A DNA stretch of 29,305 nt from Gonapodya prolifera JEL478. Taxonomy: Eukaryota; Monoblepharomycota; Monoblepharidomycetes; Monoblepharidales; Gonapodyaceae. Positions within the stretch are counted from its first letter, which is position 1. Each line of letters opens with the position of its first letter. Positions 1 to 9,263 of this stretch are shown here, in pieces. The position numbers were made by a program, and so were the translations under genes. The notes under the pieces were generated by a model. The model made no database searches. It was given only the letters and a program-made list of their open reading frames with translations, and was not told the DNA's origin. The stretch spans positions 457,093 through 486,397 of the forward strand of contig KQ965735.1 of assembly GCA_001574975.1 (NCBI GenBank). The letters are read 5' to 3'.

Positions 1-51
1 CTGAGACCTATTATTAGGAATTGTGCTGCTTTTATCTATGTAATTTGCTAT

Positions 52-69
52 GGCCTAAGTGCTTAGGCC
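52..69. repeat. Perfect 8-bp inverted repeat
   Basis: GGCCTAAG and CTTAGGCC face each other across a 2-base spacer (TG). The arms match perfectly and could form a small hairpin or a dimer-binding palindrome. No adjacent gene is close enough to assign a role. Confidence 0.6.
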
Positions 70-383
70 TTAGAAGATTGGTTGCAATGGTCAGTCAAGG
101 GCTGAGTAACTAAAGCCTCAAGAGCATATGCTCTTTCTGAGAAAAAATTCCAATTTTTTAAATATCTATAATTGTCAAAATATTGCAAACATGATATAGA
201 AAAATGAAAGTGGATTGTATCACAAAGTGACAACATCTTGAGGAAATACAGCAGTGTTTTAAAATATGTCATGTAAGTTGAAAATCAGAATTTTGAATGC
301 ATTAAAGCCAATTTCACATATTGTAGCACATTCCTAAATCGTGGTAATGGAAGGGAGGCGAGGCGAGTTTTGGGTGTTACTCT

Positions 384-481
384 CAACTCTCCTCCCCTCT
401 TTTGGCTATGACCTTTTCGAGTTCCGAGGTGCAAAAATACGCCTCTTTACTCTGAAATGCAAGTCGAGGTGAGGGGAGTTG
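384..481. repeat. Imperfect inverted repeat, 16-bp arms
   Basis: The arm at 384-399 (CAACTCTCCTCCCCTC) is the reverse complement of 466-481 with 2 mismatches in 16. The 66-base loop contains more GAG/CTC-rich sequence. It may be part of a small non-autonomous element, but flanking target duplications were not found. Confidence 0.4.
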
Positions 482-579
482 CGAGTTGCAAGGCATTTCT
501 GAGAAACGTGAGTGCCAGACGTCCACAAGAAGCCATATACAAGGATAATATGTGCAAATTCGTTTCGATCCAAAAGCTC

Positions 580-651
580 CGCTGAATGGTGTAATGGTTA
601 GCACTCGAGATTCTGACTCTCGCAATCCCAGTTCGATTCCGGGTTCGGCCT
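580..651 (+). tRNA. tRNA-Gln (anticodon CUG), no intron
   Basis: The D arm, anticodon arm and T arm are all recognisable. The anticodon stem (CGAGA/TCTCG) pairs perfectly around the 7-base loop TTCTGAC, giving anticodon CTG, which reads CAG. The D region TGGTGTAATGGTTAGCAC is the usual eukaryotic tRNA-Gln form. The acceptor pairs 6 of 7: the first pair is C.C (580/650) and the fourth is a G.U wobble. The T stem has one A.C mismatch (630/640). These mismatches leave open that this is a slightly decayed copy. A T4 run after it fits RNA polymerase III termination. CCA is not encoded, as expected in a eukaryote. Confidence 0.85.
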
Positions 652-653
652 TA

Positions 654-657
654 TTTT
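654..657 (+). terminator. RNA polymerase III T4 terminator of tRNA-Gln
   Basis: Four T residues start three bases after the last tRNA base. This is the minimal class III termination signal. Confidence 0.55.
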
Positions 658-659
658 GC

Positions 660-1860
660 CCCGCGATCGTGAGGGTTTCGGGGTTTGGCCGTGCAGGTGT
701 TTGAGGTGCACACCGCACCCATGTCGGCGCCGGCGCCGAGCTTTAAATAAATTCGGGGCATAAGTATGTACACTCCTGACGTTTTGGAACACGATCCCGA
801 TACACGAGAAGAGGACAAACTCGGATGGGCACCAGGTAAAGGCGCAGCGTCCCGCCTTTGCATCAGACAATGAGCACGGCGCACGTGGGCCAGACCGCTT
901 GCGCCTCGACATCCACGACTCTGAGAGAGTGCTTCGAGTTTGAAATGACGGGATCTGCTCTAGCGTTCTCGCGTCGCAGACCATGTTATTTGAAGAGTGC
1001 AGAGCAAATTCTAGTGCGAATGACCAAGCGGCAATGGAAAATATTGAGACAGATTGAGACATTCCATTGCATCAGTCTCTGTCCGTCCGTCCGAGATGTT
1101 TCCACTTCGGTAACCGTCGTCGCATGTTTGTGATTCACAACAGTGCCCAACATTGTTCGACAAAGCACATGCAGAGCAATCTCGAACCAGAATGTATCAG
1201 GTATCTAGCACGGTCTTGACGTTTTGCTCGGATGACTTTACCGCGCCACATCTATGTACATCGAGTGACATCGACGACATAAACGAGTACCGTGACCGAC
1301 TCTGCCAGCTTGCGTTGCTCCACCTCTCGCGCCATCAACTGAAATACTTTAAACTTGACTTTGTTGTGGTTGATCCGAGCATTCTTCTTTTGGTTTTCCC
1401 ATCTCGCCGCTCGGTGTGCGAGGAAAAACAGGTTTCCCCGTGAAACTCAGCCGCACAGGTTGCACGACTTTGCGCAAAACGAGACTGCAGTTTGTTCGAC
1501 ACCAGACAACTGTCTTACGGAATCAGGCTAGGGAAAGACAAGCGACATATATTATCTCCAAGTCATTTGCGCGAATGAGTCAGCGTCGGCAGAGTTTCCC
1601 CACCATCCTCAGTCGCTGTCCTTTGGGTCACTTGGTCTCATCGCACCCCTGAAATGGCATCATGAAGTTAGTTTGTTTTGCGTCGAATTGTTTGTAGACA
1701 AGGAATCGCGATCCGATTTCGAGAGTCCCAGCTGAGGGACACAAACGGGGTTGCCGCAGCCTGAGTTTGTGTTCGATGAGATTTGCATCCGCACGTGTGC
1801 ACTTTAAAAGCAACGGCAGCTTGCAATGTGCCCACCGACCTTACATCGCTCTTCACGGAC
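660..1860. other. 1.2-kb intergenic region, no supported gene
   Basis: Several open frames of 60-150 codons occur on both strands, but none has a recognisable domain, a signal peptide or good splice-linked continuation. The longest minus-strand frame runs through the tRNA and is an artefact. The right part must hold the promoter of the secreted FAS1 gene. Confidence 0.5.
1792..1809 (+). promoter_or_regulatory. Candidate promoter elements of the FAS1-CBM18 gene
   Basis: A CACGTG E-box-like hexamer (1792-1797) is followed by a TATA-like TTTAAAA (1803-1809), about 55 bases before the start codon. Spacing fits a short 5' UTR. Both are common short words, so this is a suggestion only. Confidence 0.3.
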
Positions 1861-3684
1861 ATGCGGACTGCTCTGCTCAGCTCTATCGTGGCGCTAGCGC
1901 TCTCCGTGGGTTCAAGCGCGCAAACACTTCTCCAGGCTGGTAAGCCGACGCCGACAGTCTGCCGGCGCCTTCGACGCGTCTCTTAACCGTTTCTCTTACC
2001 CACACTAGCCACGGCTGTCGTTCCCGCGGGCAAGTCATACAACCTGACTACCCTCGTAAGTTTCCAAATCCGGCAACGTTTGCGGGGATCACTTGCTGAA
2101 GCAAAGATTTGCATTCCCATCCATGATTTCAAACATCTTTACTGCAGCAATCCCTCCTTTCCCCCTCTGTCCTCGGCAATGATACGTTCAACACACTGGC
2201 CGCTGCTCTAGGGGGCGGCGCAAACCTGACTGTTTTCGCACCGACCGATACCGCTTTCGCCGCTACAATTCAAGCGTAAGTTTTGAGCTGGCAGCATGCA
2301 AGACCAGTCCACTAACTATTTCCATCATTCATTTCCTTTGCAGGTTGGGCGGAGTTCAGAGCGTGACGCCCCTTGTTCCTCAAATCCTCAGCTACCACGT
2401 CTCCACATCCATCGTTTCCGTTGACTACCTCAAAGCGAACAAGGTTTCCTTTATTCCAACCCTCTTGGGAAACAGTTCTCTCTCCTTGATCAAGCCTCAA
2501 GTGCTTGGTGTTGCCGTCGGTTCAGACGGCAAAGTCTCCATCGAGTACGGGCTCAACGAGGCCGCCAAAGTGATTGACACAGTGTGAGTATTTTTTTAAG
2601 ACATCGCACGTACAACCCATGGATGCTATGACAGAACGGCACCTTTCGCAGTGTGACGTCAAATGGTGTCATACACGTCATCGACAGCGTGCTCATCCCG
2701 CCAGTCAATGCATCCGCCACTATCACTGTAAGTCACTTTACTGCGCGGAACTCACCCCTGTACTTACTGTCGATCAACGAATTTGATCTTTAGGCGATCA
2801 ATGCCGCAAATCAAGCGCCGGTTACATTCAAGAACCTCGCGGCAGCCCTCGTTGCCAACGACCTGCTTACAGCAGTAGACACCGTCACTCCGATTACTAT
2901 TTTCGCCCCACTTGATGTCGGATTTGAAGCCGTGGCAGCCAGTCTGAACTCGGGTCAACTTGAGGCCTACCTCAAAACCGTCCTCACTTACCACGGTGAG
3001 TTCTGAATTCTTGTCTACCGCACGCCGATTCCGCAATCTGAACGTCCTATTTCCCATTTCCCTTTCCTCACCAGTCATCGGCGGTGCCGCCGCGTACTTC
3101 CCCCCCTCCGGATCGTACCAGACCCTCGCCGGCGAGAACATCACCGTCGTCTCGGAGACAACCAACTACACCGTGACGATCAACGGCCAGCCAGTCCTCG
3201 ACACCGTCCTCCTCACCAACGGTGTTGTCCACGTCATCAAAGACGTACTCATCCCACCAAGCATCGCCAAGGTGCTCACACCGTCGTCGGACGGATCGTG
3301 CGGAAAGGACAAGGGTACCTGTGGGGCTGGATGCTGCTCGCAATACGGATACTGTAAGATCCTTCTCCCCGTTTCTCCCGTCGTCTCTGTCGTCAATCTT
3401 TCGGGAAATAGGTGGTACCAGCTCGGCATACTGTGATTCGGGCTGCCAGCTCCTGTACGGAAAGCAGTGCGCTACCCCCGCACCCAGCCTTGAGGGAAAG
3501 TGCGGACCTGGAGTTGGTTCGTGCGGTGATGGATACTGCTGCTCTCACTTTGGGTAAGTTTTCGTCCTTCGGTGGAGTACTTCACGTCAGTGAGCTAATT
3601 TTTTATGACTTCAGCTATTGCGGGAAGAGTGATGCGTACTGCAAGGCCGGCTGCCAGAGCGCTTTTGGCCGCTGCGACCACTGA
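1861..3684 (+). CDS. Secreted protein: two fasciclin (FAS1) domains plus two CBM18 chitin-binding modules
   Basis: Nine exons: 1861-1939, 2009-2055, 2148-2275, 2344-2583, 2652-2727, 2794-2995, 3075-3353, 3412-3553, 3615-3684. All have GT..AG introns and phases that join, giving 420 residues. A signal peptide is evident (hydrophobic residues 4-16, likely cleavage after SSA at residue 20). Two FAS1 repeats follow, at about 35-188 and 195-325. Both show the family's TVFAPTD/TIFAPLD and NGVIHVID/NGVVHVIKD landmarks. After them come two hevein-like cysteine-rich modules (about 330-371 and 380-418) with the CCSQYGYCG and CCSHFGYCG cores. FAS1 domains act in cell-surface adhesion and CBM18 binds chitin, so a cell-wall-attached or chitin-tethered adhesive protein is inferred. 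No GPI-type hydrophobic tail is seen. N-glycosylation sequons are present (NLT, NDT, NIT). The start is chosen from the signal peptide. Confident on domains; exact splice sites are by eye. Confidence 0.9.
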
Positions 3685-3840
3685 TGGTGATGATTCATTG
3701 GCATATTATTAGTCGTTTTACTTTTTCAGCGAGTTTAGCATTGGCATATGAGAAAAATGATGCAGGAGAAAGTGTGTTTCTGAAATATTAATATCATGGT
3801 TTCGACATATTTCTCTTAAAGATGAGGGAAAGTTTCGTGT

Positions 3841-3892
3841 GGGGATAGAGGAAGGAAAAAGAGGAGGAGGGAGGGAGGAGGTGAAGAGGAAG
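3841..3892 (+). promoter_or_regulatory. GA-rich tract upstream of GAR1
   Basis: An almost pure purine run (GGAAAAAGAGGAGG and similar) lies about 75 bases before the GAR1 start codon. Purine tracts of this sort are often nucleosome-poor promoter regions. The assignment is inferred from position only. Confidence 0.3.
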
Positions 3893-3965
3893 TGATTTGG
3901 AGCTCAAGTGCCTTGGCTTTGGTCAAAGCCGTGCGCTATTTATTTTCTCAGCACAGACAAACCCA

Positions 3966-4908
3966 ATGAACCGAGGCGGACGCGGAGGCGGCGGATTCAG
4001 AGGTGGAAGCGGAGGATTCCGGGGTGGAAGAGGTGAGCGACCGTTTTTGGGATCCACGTGCGCGATTGGTCTCACTTACAAGTGTCACAGGTGGAGCTGG
4101 AGGTGGACGAGGTGGAAGCGGTGGATTCCGCGGTGGGGGTGGTGGAGGATTCCGCGGTGGACGTGGGGGAGGCCAAGGCAGCTTCAACAGGACACCACAG
4201 GGGCCACCGGATGAGGTGCTGGGTGAGTGGACATGTCGGAGCTCCCCCAACTGAGCCTTATCACCGAGCGCTTTCAACGTTTCCGTTGGCGAATTTTTGC
4301 AGAAATGGGAACATTTATGCACCCTTGCGAGAATCAAATGGTGTGCAAATCGACGAACACGAAAATCCCTTACTTCAATGCTCCCATTTACCTGGAGAAC
4401 AAAACACAAATCGGAAAAGTCGACGAAATTCTGGGTCCCCTGAACGAGGTTTACTTTACAGTATCCATGAACGAGGGATTCCCTGCAACAAGTTTCAAGG
4501 TTAACGACAAAGTATACATTGGGTCGGACAAACTGCTCCCTCTTGAGAGATTCTTGCCGAGACCGAAGGCTGCCCCAAGAGGTAAGGACAGCACTGTATC
4601 ACGTCTATACTATTGCCCGTGTCACAAACTCTGGCTTCGATACCTTCCAGATAAACCTACTGGGCTTCAAGGAACGGTGCGTTCAATATACTTTTCTTTC
4701 CTCCGCAAACAGCTTGTGACAAACAGTTTACTGTCTACAGGGTCGTGGAGGAAGCCGTGGCCGTGGTGGTGGACGAGGAGGTTTCGGTTTCGGTGGACGC
4801 GGCGGGGGTGGTGGAGGTTTCCGTGGAGCACCTCGTGGTGGATCGAGGGGTGGCTTTTCGAGGGGTGGTGCTGGCGGTGGCTTCAGGGGACGTGGCCGAG
4901 GTACATAA
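3966..4908 (+). CDS. GAR1: GAR1, H/ACA small nucleolar ribonucleoprotein subunit
   Basis: Five exons: 3966-4032, 4091-4222, 4303-4581, 4651-4676, 4741-4908, giving 223 residues, close to the yeast (205) and human (217) proteins. Residues about 1-55 are an RGG/GGF-rich tail. The Gar1/Naf1 core lies at about 68-155, with the highly conserved stretches [31 protein letters not shown] and [14 protein letters not shown] second RGG-rich tail ends the protein (about 168-223). In the nucleolus Gar1 binds the Cbf5 pseudouridine synthase and controls substrate turnover in H/ACA-guided rRNA pseudouridylation. The fourth exon is only 26 bp and is supported by phase and by the GT/AG sites around it; a shorter linker is the alternative. 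The RGG blocks are encoded by repetitive GGA/GGT codons. Confidence 0.95.
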
Positions 4909-5077
4909 GCTCTTTTCTTGAGATTGCAATGTGGTATCCGTTGTTGATTTGCTGTTACAGGGAGCTAAATATCTGTTCCCGGAAACTCGATTTGGTTTTT
5001 GTAAAATGTACGATGTTGCTGCTTGGATAAAAATGTTTCACCCATTCCTTGAAATACTCGGTGACGTGTACAATTGA

Positions 5078-6648
5078 ATGAGGACTGTTCTCATTCAATC
5101 TACGATGTCCTCAATCGGTGTCCATAGAGCTGGCCCAGCCCTCAAATCTGCGAAAATGCTCAGATGTGCATCTCTTGGTCCATCATCACGACTGAGCCTT
5201 GCGACGGTGGTCGGATCATCGGGATCGTCGAAATCGTTTTCTCAAAACCCGCAATCTTGGGCTGGACCCGTCCTCGCATCACCAATCTCCACAAAATACT
5301 GCACTGTGAGGCGAATGCGTCGATTTTCCAAAGCTTTCCCGCCCTCAATCTCACGGCGATCGTTCGATTTGTTCGCAGAATGTCCCACAAACTCGCAACA
5401 CTCCAAACCGCCCCGCCTCCCGCACATTCACTTCTACATCCTCAAATCGTCGAAAAGCAACTGAAGTGGAGCCGCTTACCCCACCCCCCTCCACGTTTCG
5501 CGTCCCGGAACCTCCTCCAAAACCCATCATTGAACCACCACCTTCAGTAGGGGAAAGTACTGCTCCACCGGTTGTTGGTGGAGCACATACGGACAAGAGT
5601 GGCTCGAGTGGCCCGAAGAAGGTTGTTTTAGGCCCCCAGAAGCCCGAGCCTGACACCGGTGTCAGGAAGCTTTTGCATGAACAGCTCAAGAGGCATCCTA
5701 AGCTTAAGGACAGTGGTTACTACCAAAGCTTAATGAAAGAGAGGGAACAGCTGTTCAAGGAGGCATTTGATGAAGGATATTGGGACGACGTGAAAGGTGT
5801 GACTTCGACCCCATGACGATGCCTTCAAGGGATAACCGAGGGGCTTTATCACGTCAGATATTTTGGCCCAGAAGAATGCCAAGTTTAGTGAAGCGCCGAA
5901 CGACCTTATTCCGTACGAAGTGAGGGCTTGTGTTCTCTTCCAACGTGTTCTCTTCCAACTGGACCTGAAGCTAGCACCGACTCTTCCGGTTCTGGGGGGG
6001 CGACTGTTGTCGGGAGGCACTACAGACCCTTTGACTGTCGCCACCAAGCACAAAGTCACTTTTGTGGGCATACTTTTCTCGAAGTTTGCTGAGGTGGGCT
6101 GAATCTTCCCTTTCGGAACTGTGGGAACATGAAACATTGCTGCCGCCTAGGCCCACGTTGATTCGTATCTGAAACCCCTTTTGGCACGATATCCGATCAA
6201 TACGTCAGAGGGTATCAAAAACAATCCAGACGTTGGACTTATGTTGATCAATGTGGAGGAGAATTCGGCGAAGGCCTGGATTCAGGCTGCCTTCAGGTGG
6301 CTTATGAAGATGAAAACAGACAAGTTGATGCAGGTGCGGTGCTCATGACAGGTAAATGGTGTTTGTTAAAGCTCACCGCGGTCTTTTTTCCAGGATCGCT
6401 ACATGTTGTATCCCCATTCACTTTCAGAACACCGACGTACACTCGGTCTTTTCAACAAATATCTGGGCTATGCCATGCTTGTTGATCGGTGGGGCAAAGT
6501 TCGGTGGATGGCTCACGGTCCTGCAAGTGAAAAGGAGCTCGAGTTTTTGGTTGGGGATTCAACCAACACTTCCAATGCTGTGGAATTGTTAAAAACGGAT
6601 GTCGACGCGATTTTAACACGCGAACGGAAAGGGAAAAGACAGAAATAA
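5078..6648 (+). CDS. ATP10: ATP10-like mitochondrial ATP synthase assembly factor
   Basis: Model: 5078-5305, 5379-5796, 5858-6093, 6151-6333, 6394-6648. The C-terminal half shows the ATP10 pattern: TTDPLTVATKHKVTFVGILF, then a segment with LMLINVEENSAKAWIQ, and near the end GYAMLVDRWGKVRWMAHG, the family's closing LVD...RW motif. Family role: a mitochondrial inner-membrane chaperone for Atp6 incorporation into the Fo sector. The N-terminus (RTFTSTSSNRR) looks like a mitochondrial presequence and is followed by a Pro-rich linker. The first exon and its start are the weakest part: ATGs at 5078, 5108 and 5156 share the frame. An extra in-frame intron at 5920-5970 is possible because the segment there is stop-free and a multiple of three, and GT..AG borders exist. 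It contains a 15-bp tandem duplication. Predicted length is about 420-440 residues, longer than yeast Atp10 (279). Confidence 0.8.
5930..5959 (+). repeat. Exact tandem duplication of 15 bp inside ATP10
   Basis: GTGTTCTCTTCCAAC occurs twice back to back. The duplication keeps the reading frame and, if retained in mRNA, repeats the pentapeptide VLFQR/VLFQL. Confidence 0.85.
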
Positions 6649-6704
6649 TTCAGAAATAGTACATTTTAATTTTCATATATACGAAAATACGAAAGGAAGG
6701 AGAA

Positions 6705-9037
6705 TCATGTTCCAGAAAGAGTTTCCCTCAAAGCACCAGAGATAGGACGTAAACGCCTCCTTCGCTTCCGCACTAGGTTCAAGTCACTATCTTGGCTGCT
6801 CTCACCGTCCGCAGTGTCCCCACTGTTCTGAGTCATGTTCTCCTCTTCACTATCCGACAATTGTCCAATACAAAGACCAGCAGTATTGTCTTTGGCATCT
6901 TTTCCGTCAATGGAGGTGAGACCGGCATCCGTGATGTATGTCGAGACGTCATGTGTTTCGCAGGTTTCAGGTGACACGGTTAGCGTGGGACCCATTGTCA
7001 CACCAAAACCACGACCGCCTCTCAGAACTCTCTGACAGGAGCTCTTGAGTTTCACGAGCACTGCAAGGGCAGCTTTGGCGAATTCTGAATCTTCAAGTCC
7101 AAGTGAAGATTCTTCAGCAGCATCTTCATCAGGCTTCTCCTTGCGCCTCCGTTTTCTCAACTTGATCCCCCCCACCTCATTCTCGGACTTAGCGTTACCA
7201 AACCTCTGCCGTTCAGTATCCACCACACCCTCAAGTGCACTTATCCATGCAAGCTCCAGAGATCCGCGCTCCTCTTGATCGCCACCAAAGATTTTAGATT
7301 TTGAAGAGGAAAGCGTATCCATGACAGCACCAAAGAAGGCTTTCAGGAAGGTAGCATCGTTAACCTCGCTGCCACGACCTCCCCGTTTACCTGATACGAA
7401 AGAGGCTCTCACGACTTCTAAGTCTGATGGCTCAATAGATGCTCCTGCATGAGAGAAGACCCTTAAAGCTGAAGTATAATCCTCATCTGATGCCGGCCAC
7501 CCCCGAGCGTTCGTCGCCAAGTAAGAACGAAGCGCCAGCTTCAATACAGGAGAGCCCCTCTCTTTGAGATCCTTAACAACGGAAGGGAATGGAAGATAAT
7601 AGTCTCGGTCTAGGGGAATTGAGGGTGGCAAGGGTTTCCCGAGTGAAAGATGCTCAAGAATGAGGGTAAGACGACCATCCGGTGTGACTGGAAGATCGAG
7701 TAGAGCAAATGGAAGACTGGGAGGAAGCGGATAGATGAGCCCTTTCTTGATGAAACCTTCGAGTGCAAAGTCAATGACGCAGTCGCGGACGACAGCCGGA
7801 TTCGGAGATAGTGATAGGAGTTTGGTGAACGATGCAGTCGCTCGGAAGGAACCGTCTGTCAAATGAAAGTGTGTGTCAAACGAAAAAAGAGGACTGCTTT
7901 AATCATCTGCACTTACGTTCAGGTTTGCTGAGTTTTTCTAGAAAAACATGGATAACTCCCGAAGTAACCTTCATCCCATATTTTGAAACGAGAATTTGGA
8001 CGATCGGATCGAGCGTAGCAGCATCAAGGCAGTAGTACTGGAAAAACGACCGGTAAAGTGTTTTCGAAAACAGTCCAAGTGTCGAACACATACCAAAAAG
8101 CACCACCCCATCACCCAATCCTGAAGTGCCGGAGTCCAAACAAGACCCCTTGAGCTCAAACACTCGAGTACATCGGGAGCCATAACTAAGGAATGAAGCA
8201 GCAGCCAAGCGAGTTTATCAACTGTCAAAGGCGGACGGGCGTGCTGGGGGTTGAAATTGTAGACTTGAACAAGTGTACGAAGTGTTGCAATCTGTGCCGG
8301 CGTGGCGTCAGAAGAGATGGCAGTGTGAGAGCGAGTTATGCATCCAACGATGTCTGGTGATGGTTGAAGGAGCCCTTCAGATGCAAGGCGGATAAGGTTT
8401 TGGGAACACAATGCGCACCTCGAAATATCCTATAGTCATCACCCTCAAACAGGGCATTATCACCATAAAGTTGCGATGCATACGAAGTGAGAAACCGAAT
8501 GAGAGGTGTGGTTCGACTAGCTCCAAATGTGGGAAGTCCGTAGCCAGGTCTTGGACGGAAAATAGCCTTGAACACATGCTAAAAAAGACATTGCTTTAAT
8601 CAGCTGTGCGCCCACGGCTCATAAAAGGTGCATCGCTCGAACTTTCGCACATCAACAGTGTCATTCATTCCACACACCCCATCGTTACGAACCTGCACAT
8701 CCTGCCTCGCAATAACAGCGCGCAATGCAACAAGCTTCTCTACGACGACGGCATCCACAATTTTGGAGTGGTCCCAGATGGCATGGTGAAATGCCTTGAC
8801 AGTGCCGTGCCGGCGAATCAGCCAGCGAGCTCTGTTTGCAGGGTCCGAGGTGATGGAGTTGAACAAGGTACAGGCGCGCGCAAACGCTGCTGGACTCTCC
8901 AGGAAGAGAAAGCAGTTGGACCAGATTTCGATGGGGAACTCATGAAGGGAGACGGCGGTTTGACGGTTGGAACTCGAGGACGCGGAAGAGCTCGGCAATG
9001 CTGCGGAGCGAGAAGCATCTGTCGAAGGACCGAGCAT
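6705..9037 (-). CDS. Large F-box-like protein with basic C-terminal tail, function unknown
   Basis: Exons read from the minus strand: 9037-8651, 8578-8484, 8418-8094, 8037-7917, 7855-6705, about 692 residues. Near the N-terminus, SLHEFPIEIWSNCFLFL followed by ACTLFNSI is F-box-like. The rest resembles hypothetical fungal proteins in which an F-box precedes a helical, leucine-rich body. The last third is acidic/serine-rich with two strong nuclear-localisation-like clusters (KLRKRRRKEKP and VRKRRRRLRP). A role as an SCF ubiquitin-ligase substrate receptor is a guess from the F-box alone. The frame changes between 8484 and 8411. I used a 65-bp intron (8419-8483), but its acceptor (CGAG) is poor and the stretch it removes (YASQLYGDNALFEGDDYRIF) looks coding, so a one-base frameshift is an equal alternative. 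The gene converges on ATP10 with 56 bp between stop codons. Confidence 0.7.
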
Positions 9038-9093
9038 CTTTCCGGCCAGGTGTGAAGCGAACAATATAGGCCAGAAATTCGCACCAAGAAAGT

Positions 9094-9150
9094 GACATTA
9101 GGAAAATGTTTTCATCCCCACTCTCAGCGACATTAGGAAAACGTTTTCAT
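9094..9150. repeat. Direct repeat with palindromic core upstream of the F-box gene
   Basis: A 22-base unit is present at 9094-9115 and 9129-9150 with one mismatch, 35 bp apart. The second copy has the perfect 12-bp palindrome GAAAACGTTTTC; the first has T for C at the centre. They lie 57-113 bp before the start codon of the minus-strand F-box-like gene, a position that fits tandem regulator-binding sites. Confidence 0.6.
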
Positions 9151-9180
9151 TCAACCACTCTCGGAACCACCCTCTCGCCT

Positions 9181-9253
9181 AAAACTGATAATCCTTTCTA
9201 AATTCAGAGAAGCTCTCTCGATTAAAACTGATAAACCTTTCGAAATTCTGAGA
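9181..9253. repeat. Second pair of direct repeats (30 bp, 43-bp period)
   Basis: Units at 9181-9210 and 9224-9253 both begin AAAACTGATAA and end in CAGAGA/CTGAGA, with about 4 differences in 30. They lie between the stop codon of the App1-like gene and the other repeat pair, so they may belong to its 3' UTR or to the F-box gene promoter. Confidence 0.55.
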
Positions 9254-9263
9254 ACCTCCAGTG

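Larger units (their letters stand above)
1..579. other. Gene-free AT-rich leader before the tRNA
   Basis: No coding region could be supported here. The first 350 bases are AT-rich with short open frames that lack any protein-like composition. Two small inverted repeats are present and are listed separately. The stretch from about 355 to 490 is rich in GAG/CTC words. It could be the edge of a decayed repeat element, but no recognisable transposon protein is seen. Confidence 0.5.

Noticed and set aside
598-1062. 154-codon minus-strand frame
   Set aside because: It runs antisense through the tRNA-Gln gene (ending PESNWDCESQN), a known spurious-ORF pattern, and has no domain.
5164-5550. 128-codon plus-strand frame overlapping the start of ATP10
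   Set aside because: It is a shadow of the first ATP10 exons in another frame; splicing supports the other frame.
8606-9055. 149-codon plus-strand frame
   Set aside because: Antisense to the first exon of the F-box-like gene, whose F-box motif decides the strand.
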